Made by a program: the position numbers and the translations under genes
Source: CAZIMM01 sp964540415
GTDB taxonomy: Bacteria > Bacillota > Clostridia > Oscillospirales > Acutalibacteraceae
NCBI GenBank assembly: GCA_964540415.1
Contig: CAZIMM010000011.1
Location: forward strand, 1 to 44,432
Direction of reading: 5' to 3'
Length of the DNA stretch: 44,432 bases
The notes under the pieces: generated by a model
Databases searched by the model: none
What the model was told of the DNA's origin: nothing
What the model saw: the letters and a program-made list of their open reading frames with translations, nothing else
Shown here: in pieces, positions 8,390 to 17,197 of the stretch
Layout of the letters: each line of letters begins with the position of its first letter
Position numbering within the stretch: the stretch's first letter is position 1

Positions 8390-8752
8390 ATGGCGGGATA
8401 TAGAATTGACAGGGTCGCCGAGGATATCAAGCGGGAAATAATCGCAATTATGCGTGAGGACATCAAAGACCCGCGGGTCAAAGGTATGCTCACGGTTGTC
8501 AGGGTTGAGGTCAGCTCTGACGCGTCGTTTGCAAAGGTCTATGTCAGCGCCATGGAGGGGCTGGACACCGCGAAGCTTGCCGTCAAGGGGCTGCAGAACG
8601 CCGGCGGCTTCATCCGCCGCGAGGTCGGGCAGCGTCTGCATCTGCGCAAGGCTCCCGAATTGAAGTTCATTGCCGACAATTCGGTTGAGCACGGAATGGA
8701 AATTGTCAGAATTATTGAGGACCTCAATAACGACGAAACGGAAACTCAGTGA
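8390..8752 (+). CDS. rbfA: 30S ribosome-binding factor RbfA
   Basis: RbfA is a KH-fold protein needed for late 30S maturation and cold adaptation. The 120-residue product starts MAGYRIDRVAEDIKREI and contains the family's DPRVKGMLTVVRVEVS and FIRREVGQRLHLRKAPEL segments. Upstream in-frame codons reach back into the infB stop, but family alignment supports the ATG at 8390; the TTG at 8378 is a weaker alternative because AAAGG would be only 2 nt away. The gap to infB is 50 nt with no hairpin. Confidence 0.94.
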   Translation: MAGYRIDRVAEDIKREIIAIMREDIKDPRVKGMLTVVRVEVSSDASFAKVYVSAMEGLDTAKLAVKGLQNAGGFIRREVGQRLHLRKAPELKFIADNSVEHGMEIVRIIEDLNNDETETQ

Positions 8753-8767
8753 AAGCAAGGTAATAGA

Positions 8768-9709
8768 ATGCTTATCGACATAGATCGTGCGGTATCGTTT
8801 TTGACCGAAAACGACGGTTATACCGTCATCGCTCACGCGCATCCGGACGGTGACACTCTCGGCTCCGGCTTTGCATTGTGCCTCATTCTGCGTGCGCTGG
8901 GCAAAAAAGCAAATGTAATTTGCAACGACAGTATTCCCGGCAAGTTTTCTTATCTTACGGTTGATAACGATGAGTTCGAGGAAAAATGCGTCATTGCCGT
9001 GGACATTGCGGACACAAGCCTCATGGGAGCGGAAATCAAAGCAAAGTATGAGGGGCGTGTGGACCTTTGCATTGACCATCACGGCTCAAACAAGCTGTTT
9101 GCCGCTCAGACTCTGCTTGACCCTAATGCGGCGGCAACGGCGGAAATAATCTTTACGCTTGCCGAAAAGCTCAATGTTGAAATAACACAGCATATGGCGG
9201 ACTGCCTCTATACCGGCATTTCAACCGACACCGGCTGCTTCCGCTATTCCAACGTCACCTCCGGAACGCACAAAATGGCGGCCCGGCTCATGGAACTTGG
9301 GGCGGACGTGGTGAAAATCAACGTTCTGATGTTTGAAACAAAAACAAAGAGCTATGCAGTGCTTGAAAAGCTTGCAATCGAGAGCATGGAATTCTTTTAT
9401 GACGGCAAGTGCGTCGTTATTTATGTAACGCAGGAAATGTTCAAAAAAAGCGGCTCTGACGAGAGTGAATGCGATGCTTTGGCGGCACTGCCGCGCCAGA
9501 TTGAGGGTGTGCTCATCGGAGTTATGCTCAGGGAAAAGCTCGACGGCAGCTTCAAGGCTTCCGTGCGCACTCACAGCCCGGTCAACGCCGCGGCACTGTG
9601 TGCGAAAATGGGCGGCGGCGGCCACGCAAACGCGGCAGGCTGTCAGCTGTTCGGCACAATGGAGCAGGCAAAAGAAGAGCTTATCAGGAACATAGGTGCG
9701 GTGATATGA
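8768..9709 (+). CDS. nrnA: DHH-family phosphoesterase, NrnA-like nanoRNase / pAp phosphatase
   Basis: NrnA proteins degrade 2-5 nt RNA fragments and dephosphorylate pAp. Of 313 residues, the DHH domain has HAHPDGD (H23-D29), the VDIAD metal aspartate near 79 and DHHG (103-106), and the C-terminal DHHA1 domain has GGGGHANAAG near residue 278. All expected Mn-binding residues are present. It lies 15 nt after rbfA, and its TGA overlaps the ATG of truB (ATGA at 9706-9709). Position between rbfA and truB is common in Clostridia, coupling RNA turnover to the translation operon. Confidence 0.92.
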   Translation: MLIDIDRAVSFLTENDGYTVIAHAHPDGDTLGSGFALCLILRALGKKANVICNDSIPGKFSYLTVDNDEFEEKCVIAVDIADTSLMGAEIKAKYEGRVDLCIDHHGSNKLFAAQTLLDPNAAATAEIIFTLAEKLNVEITQHMADCLYTGISTDTGCFRYSNVTSGTHKMAARLMELGADVVKINVLMFETKTKSYAVLEKLAIESMEFFYDGKCVVIYVTQEMFKKSGSDESECDALAALPRQIEGVLIGVMLREKLDGSFKASVRTHSPVNAAALCAKMGGGGHANAAGCQLFGTMEQAKEELIRNIGAVI

Positions 9710-10623
9710 CCGGGATGCTCTTGCTCGACAAGCCGTCCGGCATGACATCTTTTTCGGCTGTCAGCCGTGTGCGGCGTCTGCTTTCTGAAAAGAAGGCGGG
9801 CCACACCGGAACGCTTGACCCGATGGCAACAGGTGTTTTGCCTGTTATGCTCGGTGCGGCAACCCGTTTCATTGATTTTTTGCCCTCGCACGACAAGGCT
9901 TACAGGGCGGTTGTCCGCCTGGGCGTGACAACAGACACACTTGACACCGACGGGAATATCCTGTGCCGCCGCGAGGTCAGAACAAATAAGGCTGATTTTG
10001 AAGCTGTTCTTCCCTGCTTTTGCGGCGAGCTGGAGCAGCTTCCTCCGATGTATTCGGCAATTAAGGTGAACGGCGAAAGACTTTATGACCTTGCAAGAAA
10101 GGGAATTGAGGTCGAACGCGAAAAAAGAAAAGTCACCGTCCGTTCCATTGCGCTTGTCTGCGCTGATGAACAGACGGGTGAATATACAATTGACGTTGAA
10201 TGCTCATCCGGAACATATATCCGTTCTCTTGCAGCAGAAATCGGCGAGAGACTCGGCTGCGGCGCAGTGCTGTCCGCACTGAGGAGAACAAAGGCAAACG
10301 GATTTGTGATTGAAAATGCGCTGACGCTTGAAACTCTGAGCGAAATCTGCAAGTGCGGCGGGGAACGCGGCACAATAAAAACACTCAACGGAATTTTTGA
10401 ATGCTATCCCGGCTTGCCCGTAACACAGGCACAGCAAAAGCGGTTTTCCAACGGCGGTGAGCTGTCGCTTGACAGAGTCGGCAGGGTCGGGGACGATAAA
10501 TATATCCGCATACTGTCGCCTCAGGGAGACTTTCTCGGACTTGCAAGCAAGTGCTCTGAAAAAAACGCGTTGGTGTGTGCAAGAGTTTTGCCTGCCGGCA
10601 CCGAAGGGAGCGTGGAGCAATGA
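9706..10623 (+). CDS. truB: tRNA pseudouridine(55) synthase
   Basis: TruB makes pseudouridine 55 in the T-loop of tRNAs. The 305-residue protein starts MTGMLLLDKPSGMTSF and carries the catalytic GHTGTLDPMATGVLPV motif with Asp38, plus CSSGTYIRSLAAEIGERLGCG. A C-terminal PUA-like portion is short and divergent. The ATG overlaps the stop of nrnA, implying coupling; longer in-frame extensions lie inside nrnA and are rejected. Followed by ribF with an ATGA overlap. Confidence 0.95.
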   Translation: MTGMLLLDKPSGMTSFSAVSRVRRLLSEKKAGHTGTLDPMATGVLPVMLGAATRFIDFLPSHDKAYRAVVRLGVTTDTLDTDGNILCRREVRTNKADFEAVLPCFCGELEQLPPMYSAIKVNGERLYDLARKGIEVEREKRKVTVRSIALVCADEQTGEYTIDVECSSGTYIRSLAAEIGERLGCGAVLSALRRTKANGFVIENALTLETLSEICKCGGERGTIKTLNGIFECYPGLPVTQAQQKRFSNGGELSLDRVGRVGDDKYIRILSPQGDFLGLASKCSEKNALVCARVLPAGTEGSVEQ

Positions 10624-11483
10624 GCATAACCGAACAGCGGATAACAGTCGCTCTCGGAAATTTTGACGGAATGCATCTCGGCCATCTCGCCGTGCTCAAA
10701 AAAGCAAGAGAAATTGCTTCCGACGATTTGCCTGTGTGCATTCTGCTCATAGAACCCCACCCGTGTGAGTCTATCAGCGGTGAAGCTCCGCCGGAGCTTT
10801 TCTGCACAAGTGTCAAGGAACGGATCCTCAGAGAGCAGGGCGAGCTGATTCGCGTTCCGTTTGAACTGATACGCGATATGTCGCCGGAGAGCTTTGTGGC
10901 GGATTATCTTAAGGATGAGCTTTGCTGTGCGGCTGTTGCCTGCGGGTTTAACTACCGCTTCGGTAAGAATGCAGAAGGGGATGCGGAGCTTCTCGGCAAG
11001 CTCTGTGAAAAAAACTCCCTGCGCTTTGCGGCTGTGCCCCATGTTGATTTTGAGGGCGAGCCGATAAGCTCAACGAGAATCCGAAACGCTCTGCAAAGCG
11101 GTGAGATGCAAAAGGCTGCCGCGATGCTCGGCAGATATTTCGGCTATTGCCTGAAGGTTGTCAGCGGAGACAGACGTGGCAGACTCATCGGCTTTCCGAC
11201 AATCAATCAGTATTTTCCGAACGGCTTCATTGTGCCGAAATCCGGGGTTTACGCCTCGCAGACCCTTGTTGCCGGGAAGTGGCATCCGTCGGTTACAAAC
11301 ATCGGCATGCGCCCATCCTTCAACGGAAGCGACCTGCGCAGCGAAACGTGTATCGGAGGCTTTTCCGGAAATCTTTACGGCAGGGATATTGAGGTTGAGC
11401 TGCTGCGCTATCTGCGCGAGGAAAAGAAATTCGGCTCGGTTGACGAGCTGAGGGAACAGATAAACAGAGATTTTTGCGGGTAA
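10620..11483 (+). CDS. ribF: Bifunctional riboflavin kinase / FAD synthetase
   Basis: RibF converts riboflavin to FMN and then FAD. The N-terminal adenylyltransferase domain has LGNFDGMHLGH (residues about 12-22) and the ISSTRIRNAL motif near residue 150; the C-terminal kinase domain has GDRRGRLIGFPTINQYF. At 287 residues it is slightly shorter than many family members but both domains look complete. It starts in the truB stop (ATGA, 10620-10623). It is the last gene of the operon; the next 61 bases before the following lipoprotein show no strong terminator, so read-through is possible. Confidence 0.95.
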   Translation: MSITEQRITVALGNFDGMHLGHLAVLKKAREIASDDLPVCILLIEPHPCESISGEAPPELFCTSVKERILREQGELIRVPFELIRDMSPESFVADYLKDELCCAAVACGFNYRFGKNAEGDAELLGKLCEKNSLRFAAVPHVDFEGEPISSTRIRNALQSGEMQKAAAMLGRYFGYCLKVVSGDRRGRLIGFPTINQYFPNGFIVPKSGVYASQTLVAGKWHPSVTNIGMRPSFNGSDLRSETCIGGFSGNLYGRDIEVELLRYLREEKKFGSVDELREQINRDFCG

Positions 11484-11544
11484 ACGGTCATACGTCTGCG
11501 GATAATTCCTGTCAATGAACATTGAAAGTGAGAGGAGAATTCAC

Positions 11545-12012
11545 ATGAAAAAAACCAAAACACTCGCCGTGCTCCTGGCACTGCTTGTTGTCCTGACCTT
11601 TGCCGCTTGCAAGGGCAAGGATGAGGAGGACGTGACAACAACGCAGGAGGTCACAACCGTAACAGCTCCCGTTGAGTTTGAGGATGACAGAACAATAAAA
11701 GCTGAGGACTACAGCGAGGTAACGGGCGACTGGGAGTACATTTCAAACGTTCTTCCCGAATTTACTTACGGCAGACTTCTTGTGTTCGACTTTTCATATT
11801 TTGAGGAGGGCACTTTCAGAACGGTTGATGTTGAGCCGGAGCAGTTCAGAGAATACGTCTCACTGCTTGCAGATGAGTATTTCACCGAGGGTAAAGGCAA
11901 GCTTGAGGAAGCCGACAACGGTGAGATGTCCTATTCGGGGAAAAGCAAGAGCGGGGTCAATGTTGATGCAATATTTATCTCCGGTCAGGTCAAAGTAACC
12001 GTCGGACGGTAA
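11545..12012 (+). CDS. Small lipoprotein, unknown function
   Basis: The ATG at 11545 follows GAGAGGAG and encodes a lipoprotein signal with lipobox LTFAAC (Cys at about residue 22), then a charged Thr-rich linker and a globular domain of about 100 residues, 155 in all. The domain resembles the middle of the lipoprotein at 39661-40581: both have a D-W-x-Y-x-x-I/F-S-x-V start, a YxxY(V/I) segment, a glycine-rich turn and a closing V-x-(L)-T-V strand. The two appear to be diverged paralogues (my alignment by eye). Exported and anchored in the membrane; no function assigned. The terminator at 12053 follows it. Confidence 0.75.
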   Translation: MKKTKTLAVLLALLVVLTFAACKGKDEEDVTTTQEVTTVTAPVEFEDDRTIKAEDYSEVTGDWEYISNVLPEFTYGRLLVFDFSYFEEGTFRTVDVEPEQFREYVSLLADEYFTEGKGKLEEADNGEMSYSGKSKSGVNVDAIFISGQVKVTVGR

Positions 12013-12052
12013 TCGGATTGAAACAGGGAATAAGCAAAGTATATTAAGCTGT

Positions 12053-12095
12053 AAGCCGGCGGGTTCCGACGGCTTCGGCTTTTATTTATTTTTTT
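12053..12095 (+). terminator. Rho-independent terminator after the lipoprotein
   Basis: AAGCCG (12053-12058) pairs with CGGCTT (12070-12075), with an inner CGG/CCG pair and GTT loop after one mismatch. A long U-rich tract occupies 12080-12095. Confidence 0.7.
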
Positions 12096-12114
12096 AAAAT
12101 CCGGGGGTCAAAAA

Positions 12115-13691
12115 ATGAAAAGACTGATATCCCTTTTGCTTTGTGCTGCAGTCGTGTTCGGCAGTGCGGCAGTGTGCCGTGCGGAAACCGGAATACCCGA
12201 AAATGAAGAAACCCGGTTCAGCGTAATAAGCGACGTCCACTTCCTGCCGCGTGAATATGTCGGCAGTGAGAAGGGCTATTGCTATCGCAGGAACATGGAC
12301 AACGACCTGAAGCTTGCGGCATATTCAGACGAAATTCTCGACGCGGCGCTTGAACAGGCTGTTGCCGCCGGCTCGGAATATCTTATTATCCCGGGCGACC
12401 TTGCGCATTCCTGTCAAAAAGAGGCTCACAGGCAGGTTGCCGCCAAGCTTGCAAAGCTTGAAGCACGGGGGGTGCAGGTTTATGTTATTCCCGGCAACCA
12501 CGATATCTGCCCCCTGGTCAAGGACGCAAAGGCAGTCAGCTTTGTCGCGGAGGACGAAAACAGCACAACGGTGTACGCAGGAACGGAATACGTCAACGAC
12601 AGAGAGGTTCCGGTCGCAGGCACTTCAAAGGACGAGTTTGAGCAGATTTATGCCGGCTTCGGCATGGGTGAGGGCAGTGACATCATTGCCCGCGCCGCGG
12701 ACAGCCTTTCTTATGTCGCACAGCTCGGCAAAGTCCGCCTCATTGCAATTGACGCGTCTTATTACACTGATGACGGCTTTTTCACAAAGGAAAAGGGACT
12801 TGACGGTGAACGGCTTGCATGGGTAAAAAAACAGATTGCGGATTGCATCGCCGCCGGGTATACGCCCGTTGCAATGATGCATTATGACCTTGTGGAAAAA
12901 TACGGCATGCAGTCTCTTATCATGGGCAACAACTTCCTCGATGACGGAGAAAAAACCGCAAAGCAGCTTGCCGACGCGNNNNNNNNNNTATTTTCACCGG
13001 GCACTCACATGCAAGCGACATTGCCTGCGCGGTTTCACGCAGCGGCAACGAAATTTATGAAATTTGCACCGGCGGACTGCTTTTGCACGGCTCGCCGGTG
13101 AGAAATATTTCACTCGGGGAAAAAATGGAAATAAAAACAGTCCTCCTGCCCGAGGTTGAAGGCATTGAGGACTATCAGGGCTATTGCAAAAATCTTTATT
13201 ATACCGACGGCGTGCGCACAATCATGCGCAATCGCGGAATATTCGACGCGTCGGAGGCAGTTGCGGGGGCTTTGGAATCCGACCGCTTCAGCTATGACAG
13301 CGTGTTCGCGTTTTTCGTTCCACTGATGACACAGGTAATAGACGAGCTGCTTGACATGAAGCTTTCCGGGAACGTGACTCTTTGCGATGTGCTCACCGAG
13401 GCATACAAACAGCATTACGCGGGCGACGAGCAGTATTCACCCGAAACGGCTGCCGCAATCAGTCAGGTGAAAAACGGAAGGGCGGTTGCGCAGGCTCTTG
13501 ACATTGTGTTCCGCGCCCTCGGAGACAGCATCTCAAACGGAGGGTTTTCCGGCTTGCGTGCAGCACTTCGCGCACCGTTTGTCAATGTTCTGCTCTTTCC
13601 GCTCTCGCAGGTGCTCGGGGTTGTTCTAGGCAGCTTCCTGGAGGGTATTTTTATTGACGGAGCACCGGGAGACAACAACGTTGTATTATAA
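12115..13691 (+). CDS. Secreted calcineurin-like metallophosphoesterase, interrupted by assembly gap
   Basis: A signal peptide (about residues 1-24, ending CRA-ET) precedes a metallophosphoesterase domain with SDVH, PGDLAH, PGNHD and the MMHYD histidine segment. After the run of N at 12979-12988 the sequence continues in another frame with IFTGHSHASD, the last metal-binding motif, so both sides belong to one gene and the shift only reflects the arbitrary 10-N gap. The C-terminal part (13080-13691) is a helical extension of about 200 residues of unknown role. At least 525 residues in total. Likely substrate is a phosphoester outside the cell, unidentified. The stop overlaps the convergent gene at 13686 by 6 bp. 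Confidence 0.85.
12979..12988. other. Assembly gap (10 N)
   Basis: Ten N inside the metallophosphoesterase gene. The coding frame differs on the two sides, so the true missing length is not 10 bases unless one side has an error. Confidence 0.98.
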
Positions 13692-14216
13692 AACCATGTA
13701 AGCGAGGATGAAGTTTTTGTCTCCGCAGATTTCCGCGGGGGTGCGGAAGCTGTAAACACAGCGGCGGGAATCAAAGCGGTTGTAAACCCTGTATTCGCCG
13801 TTGCGGTTTTCAACAGTTACGACGCGTACCGGCGAAAAAATGCTTCGTCCGGTTCTGCTGCACAGCACACAGTATCTGCATTCCGTCATTTTTTCGGTGA
13901 ACTGGAAATAGCTTTCCGCGCGCCGCACGGGAATATAGTGAGACTCAAAAAAACGTGACAGTCTTGAAGGCCTCACGCCGAGCAAGCCGAATAAGCAGGC
14001 AGACGAGCGGTAAACCTCGGCGGCGGTTTTGGCAAAGTCCTCCGCCTTTCCGAGCAGCAGCAGCAAATTGTAAATTGCCACGGCACCGCTTCCCACTCGT
14101 GCCATTGACGCAAGCCCGAAACGCATATGCCGTGTTTCGATAACAGCCTGTCCGTTGAGCATGGCGTCCGGCATACCGAAGCGGCGGTTCAGTTTGTAGT
14201 TACGTTTTTCCAGCAA
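13686..14216 (-). CDS. Unknown protein, possibly degenerate papain-like fold
   Basis: The 176-residue protein has no clear signal peptide or membrane segment. I recall uncharacterised Clostridia proteins with an N-G-C-G-x-x-A-x-Y-N-A-L pattern and a later H-(T/F)-V-A-V...VYN segment, suggestive of a papain-like fold; here the corresponding places read VGSGAVAIYNLL (Ser43 where Cys is expected) and PVRVVTVENRNGEYRVYNRF (Arg for His). If right, the protein has lost the catalytic pair. This is a weak, memory-based comparison. The start is TTG at 14216 with GGAG 8 nt upstream. It is 14 nt downstream of the dCMP deaminase gene and probably cotranscribed. Its end overlaps the convergent phosphoesterase gene. 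Confidence 0.6.
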   Translation of the reverse strand: MLEKRNYKLNRRFGMPDAMLNGQAVIETRHMRFGLASMARVGSGAVAIYNLLLLLGKAEDFAKTAAEVYRSSACLFGLLGVRPSRLSRFFESHYIPVRRAESYFQFTEKMTECRYCVLCSRTGRSIFSPVRVVTVENRNGEYRVYNRFDSRRCVYSFRTPAEICGDKNFILAYMVL

Positions 14217-14230
14217 GGCGACTTCTCCAA

Positions 14231-14728
14231 TCAGATTTTGCTTTCATCAAAGCTCAGCAGAATTTCTCCGTTGCGGAGATTGATTTTGCGCTGACACACT
14301 CCGGCAGCTGTGAACATTCTTTTTGAAGCGCGGTTGTTCCAGGTGTCTGCGTATTTGTCCGAAAGATAAACAACTTCCTTGATTCCGCACTGAATGATTG
14401 CCTTTGCACATTCGTTGCAGGGGAACAGCGCGACATATATTCTGCACCCGACGAGGTTTCCTCCGGCATTGTTCAGAATCGCGTTCAGCTCGGCGTGGCA
14501 GACATAGGGATATTTTGTGTCGTAATCCTCACCGCTCCGCTCCCACGGAAACTCATCGTCCGAGCAGCCGATCGGAAAGCCGTTGTAGCCCACGGACATA
14601 ATTTTGTTGCTGTCGCTGACAATGCACGCGCCGACCTGCGTGTTCGGGTCCTTGCTGCGCTTTGCGGAAAGCAGAGCTATGCCCATAAAATATTCGTCCC
14701 ATGAAATATAATCATCACGTTTTGTCAT
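14231..14728 (-). CDS. dCMP deaminase family protein
   Basis: Cytidine/deoxycytidylate deaminase fold of the dCMP deaminase/ComEB type, which converts dCMP to dUMP for thymidylate synthesis. The 165-residue protein has the zinc site CHAELNAI (His78, catalytic Glu80) and PCNECAK (Cys104, Cys107), and the substrate-side DPNTQVGACIV and GYNGFPIGCSD segments. The start ATG follows GGAGAG. It is the first gene of a two-gene unit with the unknown protein at 13686-14216 and has its own promoter (14780-14808). Confidence 0.92.
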   Translation of the reverse strand: MTKRDDYISWDEYFMGIALLSAKRSKDPNTQVGACIVSDSNKIMSVGYNGFPIGCSDDEFPWERSGEDYDTKYPYVCHAELNAILNNAGGNLVGCRIYVALFPCNECAKAIIQCGIKEVVYLSDKYADTWNNRASKRMFTAAGVCQRKINLRNGEILLSFDESKI

Positions 14729-14750
14729 TCGGACACTCTCCTTAAAACTG

Positions 14751-14779
14751 TTGGTGAATCATAGATTTTCGGATATCTT
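14751..14779 (+). promoter_or_regulatory. Candidate promoter for the QueG-like gene
   Basis: TTGGTG (14751-14756), 17-bp spacer, TATCTT (14774-14779). The -10 abuts the -10 of the divergent promoter on the other strand. Confidence 0.4.
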
Positions 14780-14808
14780 ATATTAGCACATCCGAAACGT
14801 CATATCAA
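14780..14808 (-). promoter_or_regulatory. Promoter of the dCMP deaminase gene
   Basis: On the minus strand TTGATA (complement of 14803-14808), 17-bp spacer, TAATAT (complement of 14780-14785). Confidence 0.65.
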
Positions 14809-14820
14809 GAGGGTTTTGAA

Positions 14821-15687
14821 ATGGATTTCAATAAAATCAAACTGTTCATGGATGCTTCCGGAGCGGAGTGGCGCTGTGTGAATTACGGCGATGTCAGCCG
14901 CTTGATTTTCGCCCTGCCGTATGAGCAGCTGAAAATTGACAGCGGGGATATGGCTTTTATTGACGGCTATTACACCGCCTCAAACCGTGCATACCATCTG
15001 CGAAAAAGGCTTGCGGAGCTGCTGGAGGACGAGGGTGTGACGACGGCGGAGGTTACAATACCGTATAAGCTTCTTGCCGCAAACGCCGGCCTCGGCATTG
15101 CTCTGAAAAGCACGCTGATTGCAAACGAAAAGTTCGGCACGCGTATGGCTCTTGAGGCAATTGAGTTTGACGGAGGCTGCGGCAGCAGCCCTCTTGACCC
15201 TGTGCTCGCGGATTTTTGCTCAAAATGCGGACTGTGTGAAAAAAGCTGCCCCAACGGTGCAATCGGAAGCACGTTTGATTATACCCGCTGCCTGCGAAAC
15301 CATCAGAATTCCGGCTTCATTGAGGACGAAAGTGTTGCTGCGGCAATGGGCAACCGTGTTATGGGCTGCGATGTTTGCCAGAGCGTCTGTCCGCTGAACC
15401 GGAGGCTTCCCGTGAACCTCCCTGATGAAAGCCGGGAAAGTATGCTCGGCTTAGAAAGCATTTTCAACGCGTGCATGGACGGCAAGAAGGCGCTTGAGCC
15501 TTACCGTGAGATGCTCGGGGGCAATTATCTGCGTCCGGCAAGGCTGCTTGCTCTTGTTATCAATGCGATGACAAACTCGGACACTCCCGAAAAATATTCG
15601 CAGCAGGTCAAAGCGGCACTCAACCACAGCGACGGCAGAGTCAGAGCCGCGGCAGAGAGGTTTTTTGAAAAATTGCAGAAAAGCTGA
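14821..15687 (+). CDS. Short QueG-like iron-sulfur protein
   Basis: Resembles epoxyqueuosine reductase, the Fe-S/cobalamin enzyme that finishes queuosine in tRNA. Two 4Fe-4S sites are visible: C133-x2-C136-x2-C139-x3-C143 with a CP motif, and C157 with C183-x2-C186-x3-C190 in the GCDVCQSVCPLNRRLP segment characteristic of QueG. The C-terminal 70 residues are helical and HEAT-like. At 288 residues it is about 90 shorter than a standard QueG, mainly in the N-terminal cobalamin-binding half, so it may be a paralogue with another redox role. The ATG is preceded by AAGAGGG. Divergent from the dCMP deaminase gene. Confidence 0.75.
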   Translation: MDFNKIKLFMDASGAEWRCVNYGDVSRLIFALPYEQLKIDSGDMAFIDGYYTASNRAYHLRKRLAELLEDEGVTTAEVTIPYKLLAANAGLGIALKSTLIANEKFGTRMALEAIEFDGGCGSSPLDPVLADFCSKCGLCEKSCPNGAIGSTFDYTRCLRNHQNSGFIEDESVAAAMGNRVMGCDVCQSVCPLNRRLPVNLPDESRESMLGLESIFNACMDGKKALEPYREMLGGNYLRPARLLALVINAMTNSDTPEKYSQQVKAALNHSDGRVRAAAERFFEKLQKS

Positions 15688-15766
15688 ATCGGCAAAAGCC
15701 GTGCGTGAAAGCAACAACAAAATTCCGTGAAAAGCGTTTTGCCTTGTTCTTTCCGCAGTGCGGTTC

Positions 15767-15795
15767 TTGTCAATTCGGTATTTTTCTTGATATAT
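15767..15795 (+). promoter_or_regulatory. Candidate promoter of the GH30-transporter unit
   Basis: TTGTCA (15767-15772) followed 17 bp later by ATATAT (15790-15795; the register could be one base either way). It lies in the 131-bp gap before the glycosidase gene. The -10 match is weak. Confidence 0.35.
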
Positions 15796-15818
15796 CCCGA
15801 ACAGACCGGAGGCAAAAA

Positions 15819-17183
15819 ATGAAAATCCGTATTGATGCAGACAAACGCTGCCAACGCTTTGAGGGCTTCGGCGCAAGCGGCGCATGGTGGGCGCAGATTG
15901 TCGGAGGATGGGAGCACGCAGACCCGAAGAGCAATCTGCCTGTGCGGGATCGCATTTTGCAGCTGCTTTACAGCAAAGAGGACGGAATAGGGCTGAGCAT
16001 ATACCGCTATAATCTGGGCGGCGGCTCGGCGCAGTCGGGCATGGGCGATTTCGGGCTTGAACAGCGTCGCGCGCAAAGCTTTGACACGGATTCCGACTAC
16101 GACTGGAGCCGTGACGAAAACGCTGTCTATATAATGAACCGGGCGGTGTGCTGTGGGGCGGATGAGGTTGTTTTTTTCATCAATTCTCCGCCGGAACGCT
16201 TCACAAAGAACGGCATGGCGCACACGAGCAAAAACAGACCGTTTTCCGAAAACCTCAGCCGCAGGAATTATCGCGCTTTTGCAAAATACTGTCTGGATGT
16301 GACGGAGCATTTTGTCAGGGAAGGTGTTCCGGTAAAATATCTTTCGCCGGTTAACGAGCCGCTTTGGAAATGGACAGGCGGACAGGAGGGCTGCCATTAC
16401 AGACCGCGCAGCGTTGAAAGGGTTTTCCGCATTTTTTGCGACGAACTCGATAAGTATGATTCACTCTCCGGGCTCAGGCTTTCCGGAGCCGAAAACGGAG
16501 ATATACGCTGGTTCAATAAATCCTATACACGGTGTCTGCTGCGCAGCAAAAGAGTGAGAGAGCGGCTGGACGGAGTTGACATCCATTCTTACTGCCTGCC
16601 GACACCGCTGCCTTTTGTCAACAACCGCACTGCGTATCTCAGGCGGTTTCGCCGATATATGGACAGAAAATATCCCGGCGTGCCCATCAGAATGAGCGAG
16701 TGGACTCATATGAAGGGCGGACGCGACAGGGGCATGGATTCCGCACTTGTGACGGCAAAGACCATGTGCGAGGATATTTCGATTCTCGGCGTCACCTCCT
16801 GGCAGCATTGGATTGCCGTGTCGGAGGTTGACTATTGTGACGGCCTGATATACATAAATCTTGACGAAAAAAGCTTTGAAACGACAAAACGCCTTTATGT
16901 GACAGGCAACTTTTCAAAGTTCATCAAACGCGGCGCAACGCGAATCGGCTGCGAGAGCGATGACAAAGGGGTGTACACCCTGGCTTTTGACAACTGCGGC
17001 GAAACGGTGATTATTATTGTCAATCCCGAAAACGAGGCAAAAAGCGCATTGATTGACATCCCTGCCTCAAAAGGTGTTGTGCGTTTTCTGACAGATGAAA
17101 CGCATGACCTTCAAAAAGAAATGATTGCAGATGCATCCGATATTGCGATACCTGCAAAATCAGTCAGTACCGTAATATTCTGA
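15819..17183 (+). CDS. GH30-family glycoside hydrolase, cytoplasmic
   Basis: A clan-A (beta/alpha)8 glycosidase of 454 residues starting QRFEGFGASGAWWAQ, the usual GH30 opening. The acid/base Glu180 lies in LSPVNEP and the nucleophile Glu294 in IRMSEWTH; a short beta-domain closes the C-terminus (last about 60 residues). There is no signal peptide, so it acts on imported oligosaccharides. GH30 members cleave beta-1,6-glucans or galactans, beta-xylans or beta-glucosylated substrates; the sequence alone does not decide. ATG at 15819 follows CCGGAGG; the upstream in-frame extension to 15705 has no support. The sugar transporter gene starts 14 nt downstream. Confidence 0.88.
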   Translation: MKIRIDADKRCQRFEGFGASGAWWAQIVGGWEHADPKSNLPVRDRILQLLYSKEDGIGLSIYRYNLGGGSAQSGMGDFGLEQRRAQSFDTDSDYDWSRDENAVYIMNRAVCCGADEVVFFINSPPERFTKNGMAHTSKNRPFSENLSRRNYRAFAKYCLDVTEHFVREGVPVKYLSPVNEPLWKWTGGQEGCHYRPRSVERVFRIFCDELDKYDSLSGLRLSGAENGDIRWFNKSYTRCLLRSKRVRERLDGVDIHSYCLPTPLPFVNNRTAYLRRFRRYMDRKYPGVPIRMSEWTHMKGGRDRGMDSALVTAKTMCEDISILGVTSWQHWIAVSEVDYCDGLIYINLDEKSFETTKRLYVTGNFSKFIKRGATRIGCESDDKGVYTLAFDNCGETVIIIVNPENEAKSALIDIPASKGVVRFLTDETHDLQKEMIADASDIAIPAKSVSTVIF

Positions 17184-17197
17184 ACGGAGGCTTTGGT

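Noticed and set aside
12989..13101. Frameshift or pseudogene in the metallophosphoesterase gene
   Set aside because: The frame change coincides with a 10-N gap and the GHSH motif resumes in the new frame, so it is an assembly effect rather than a mutation.
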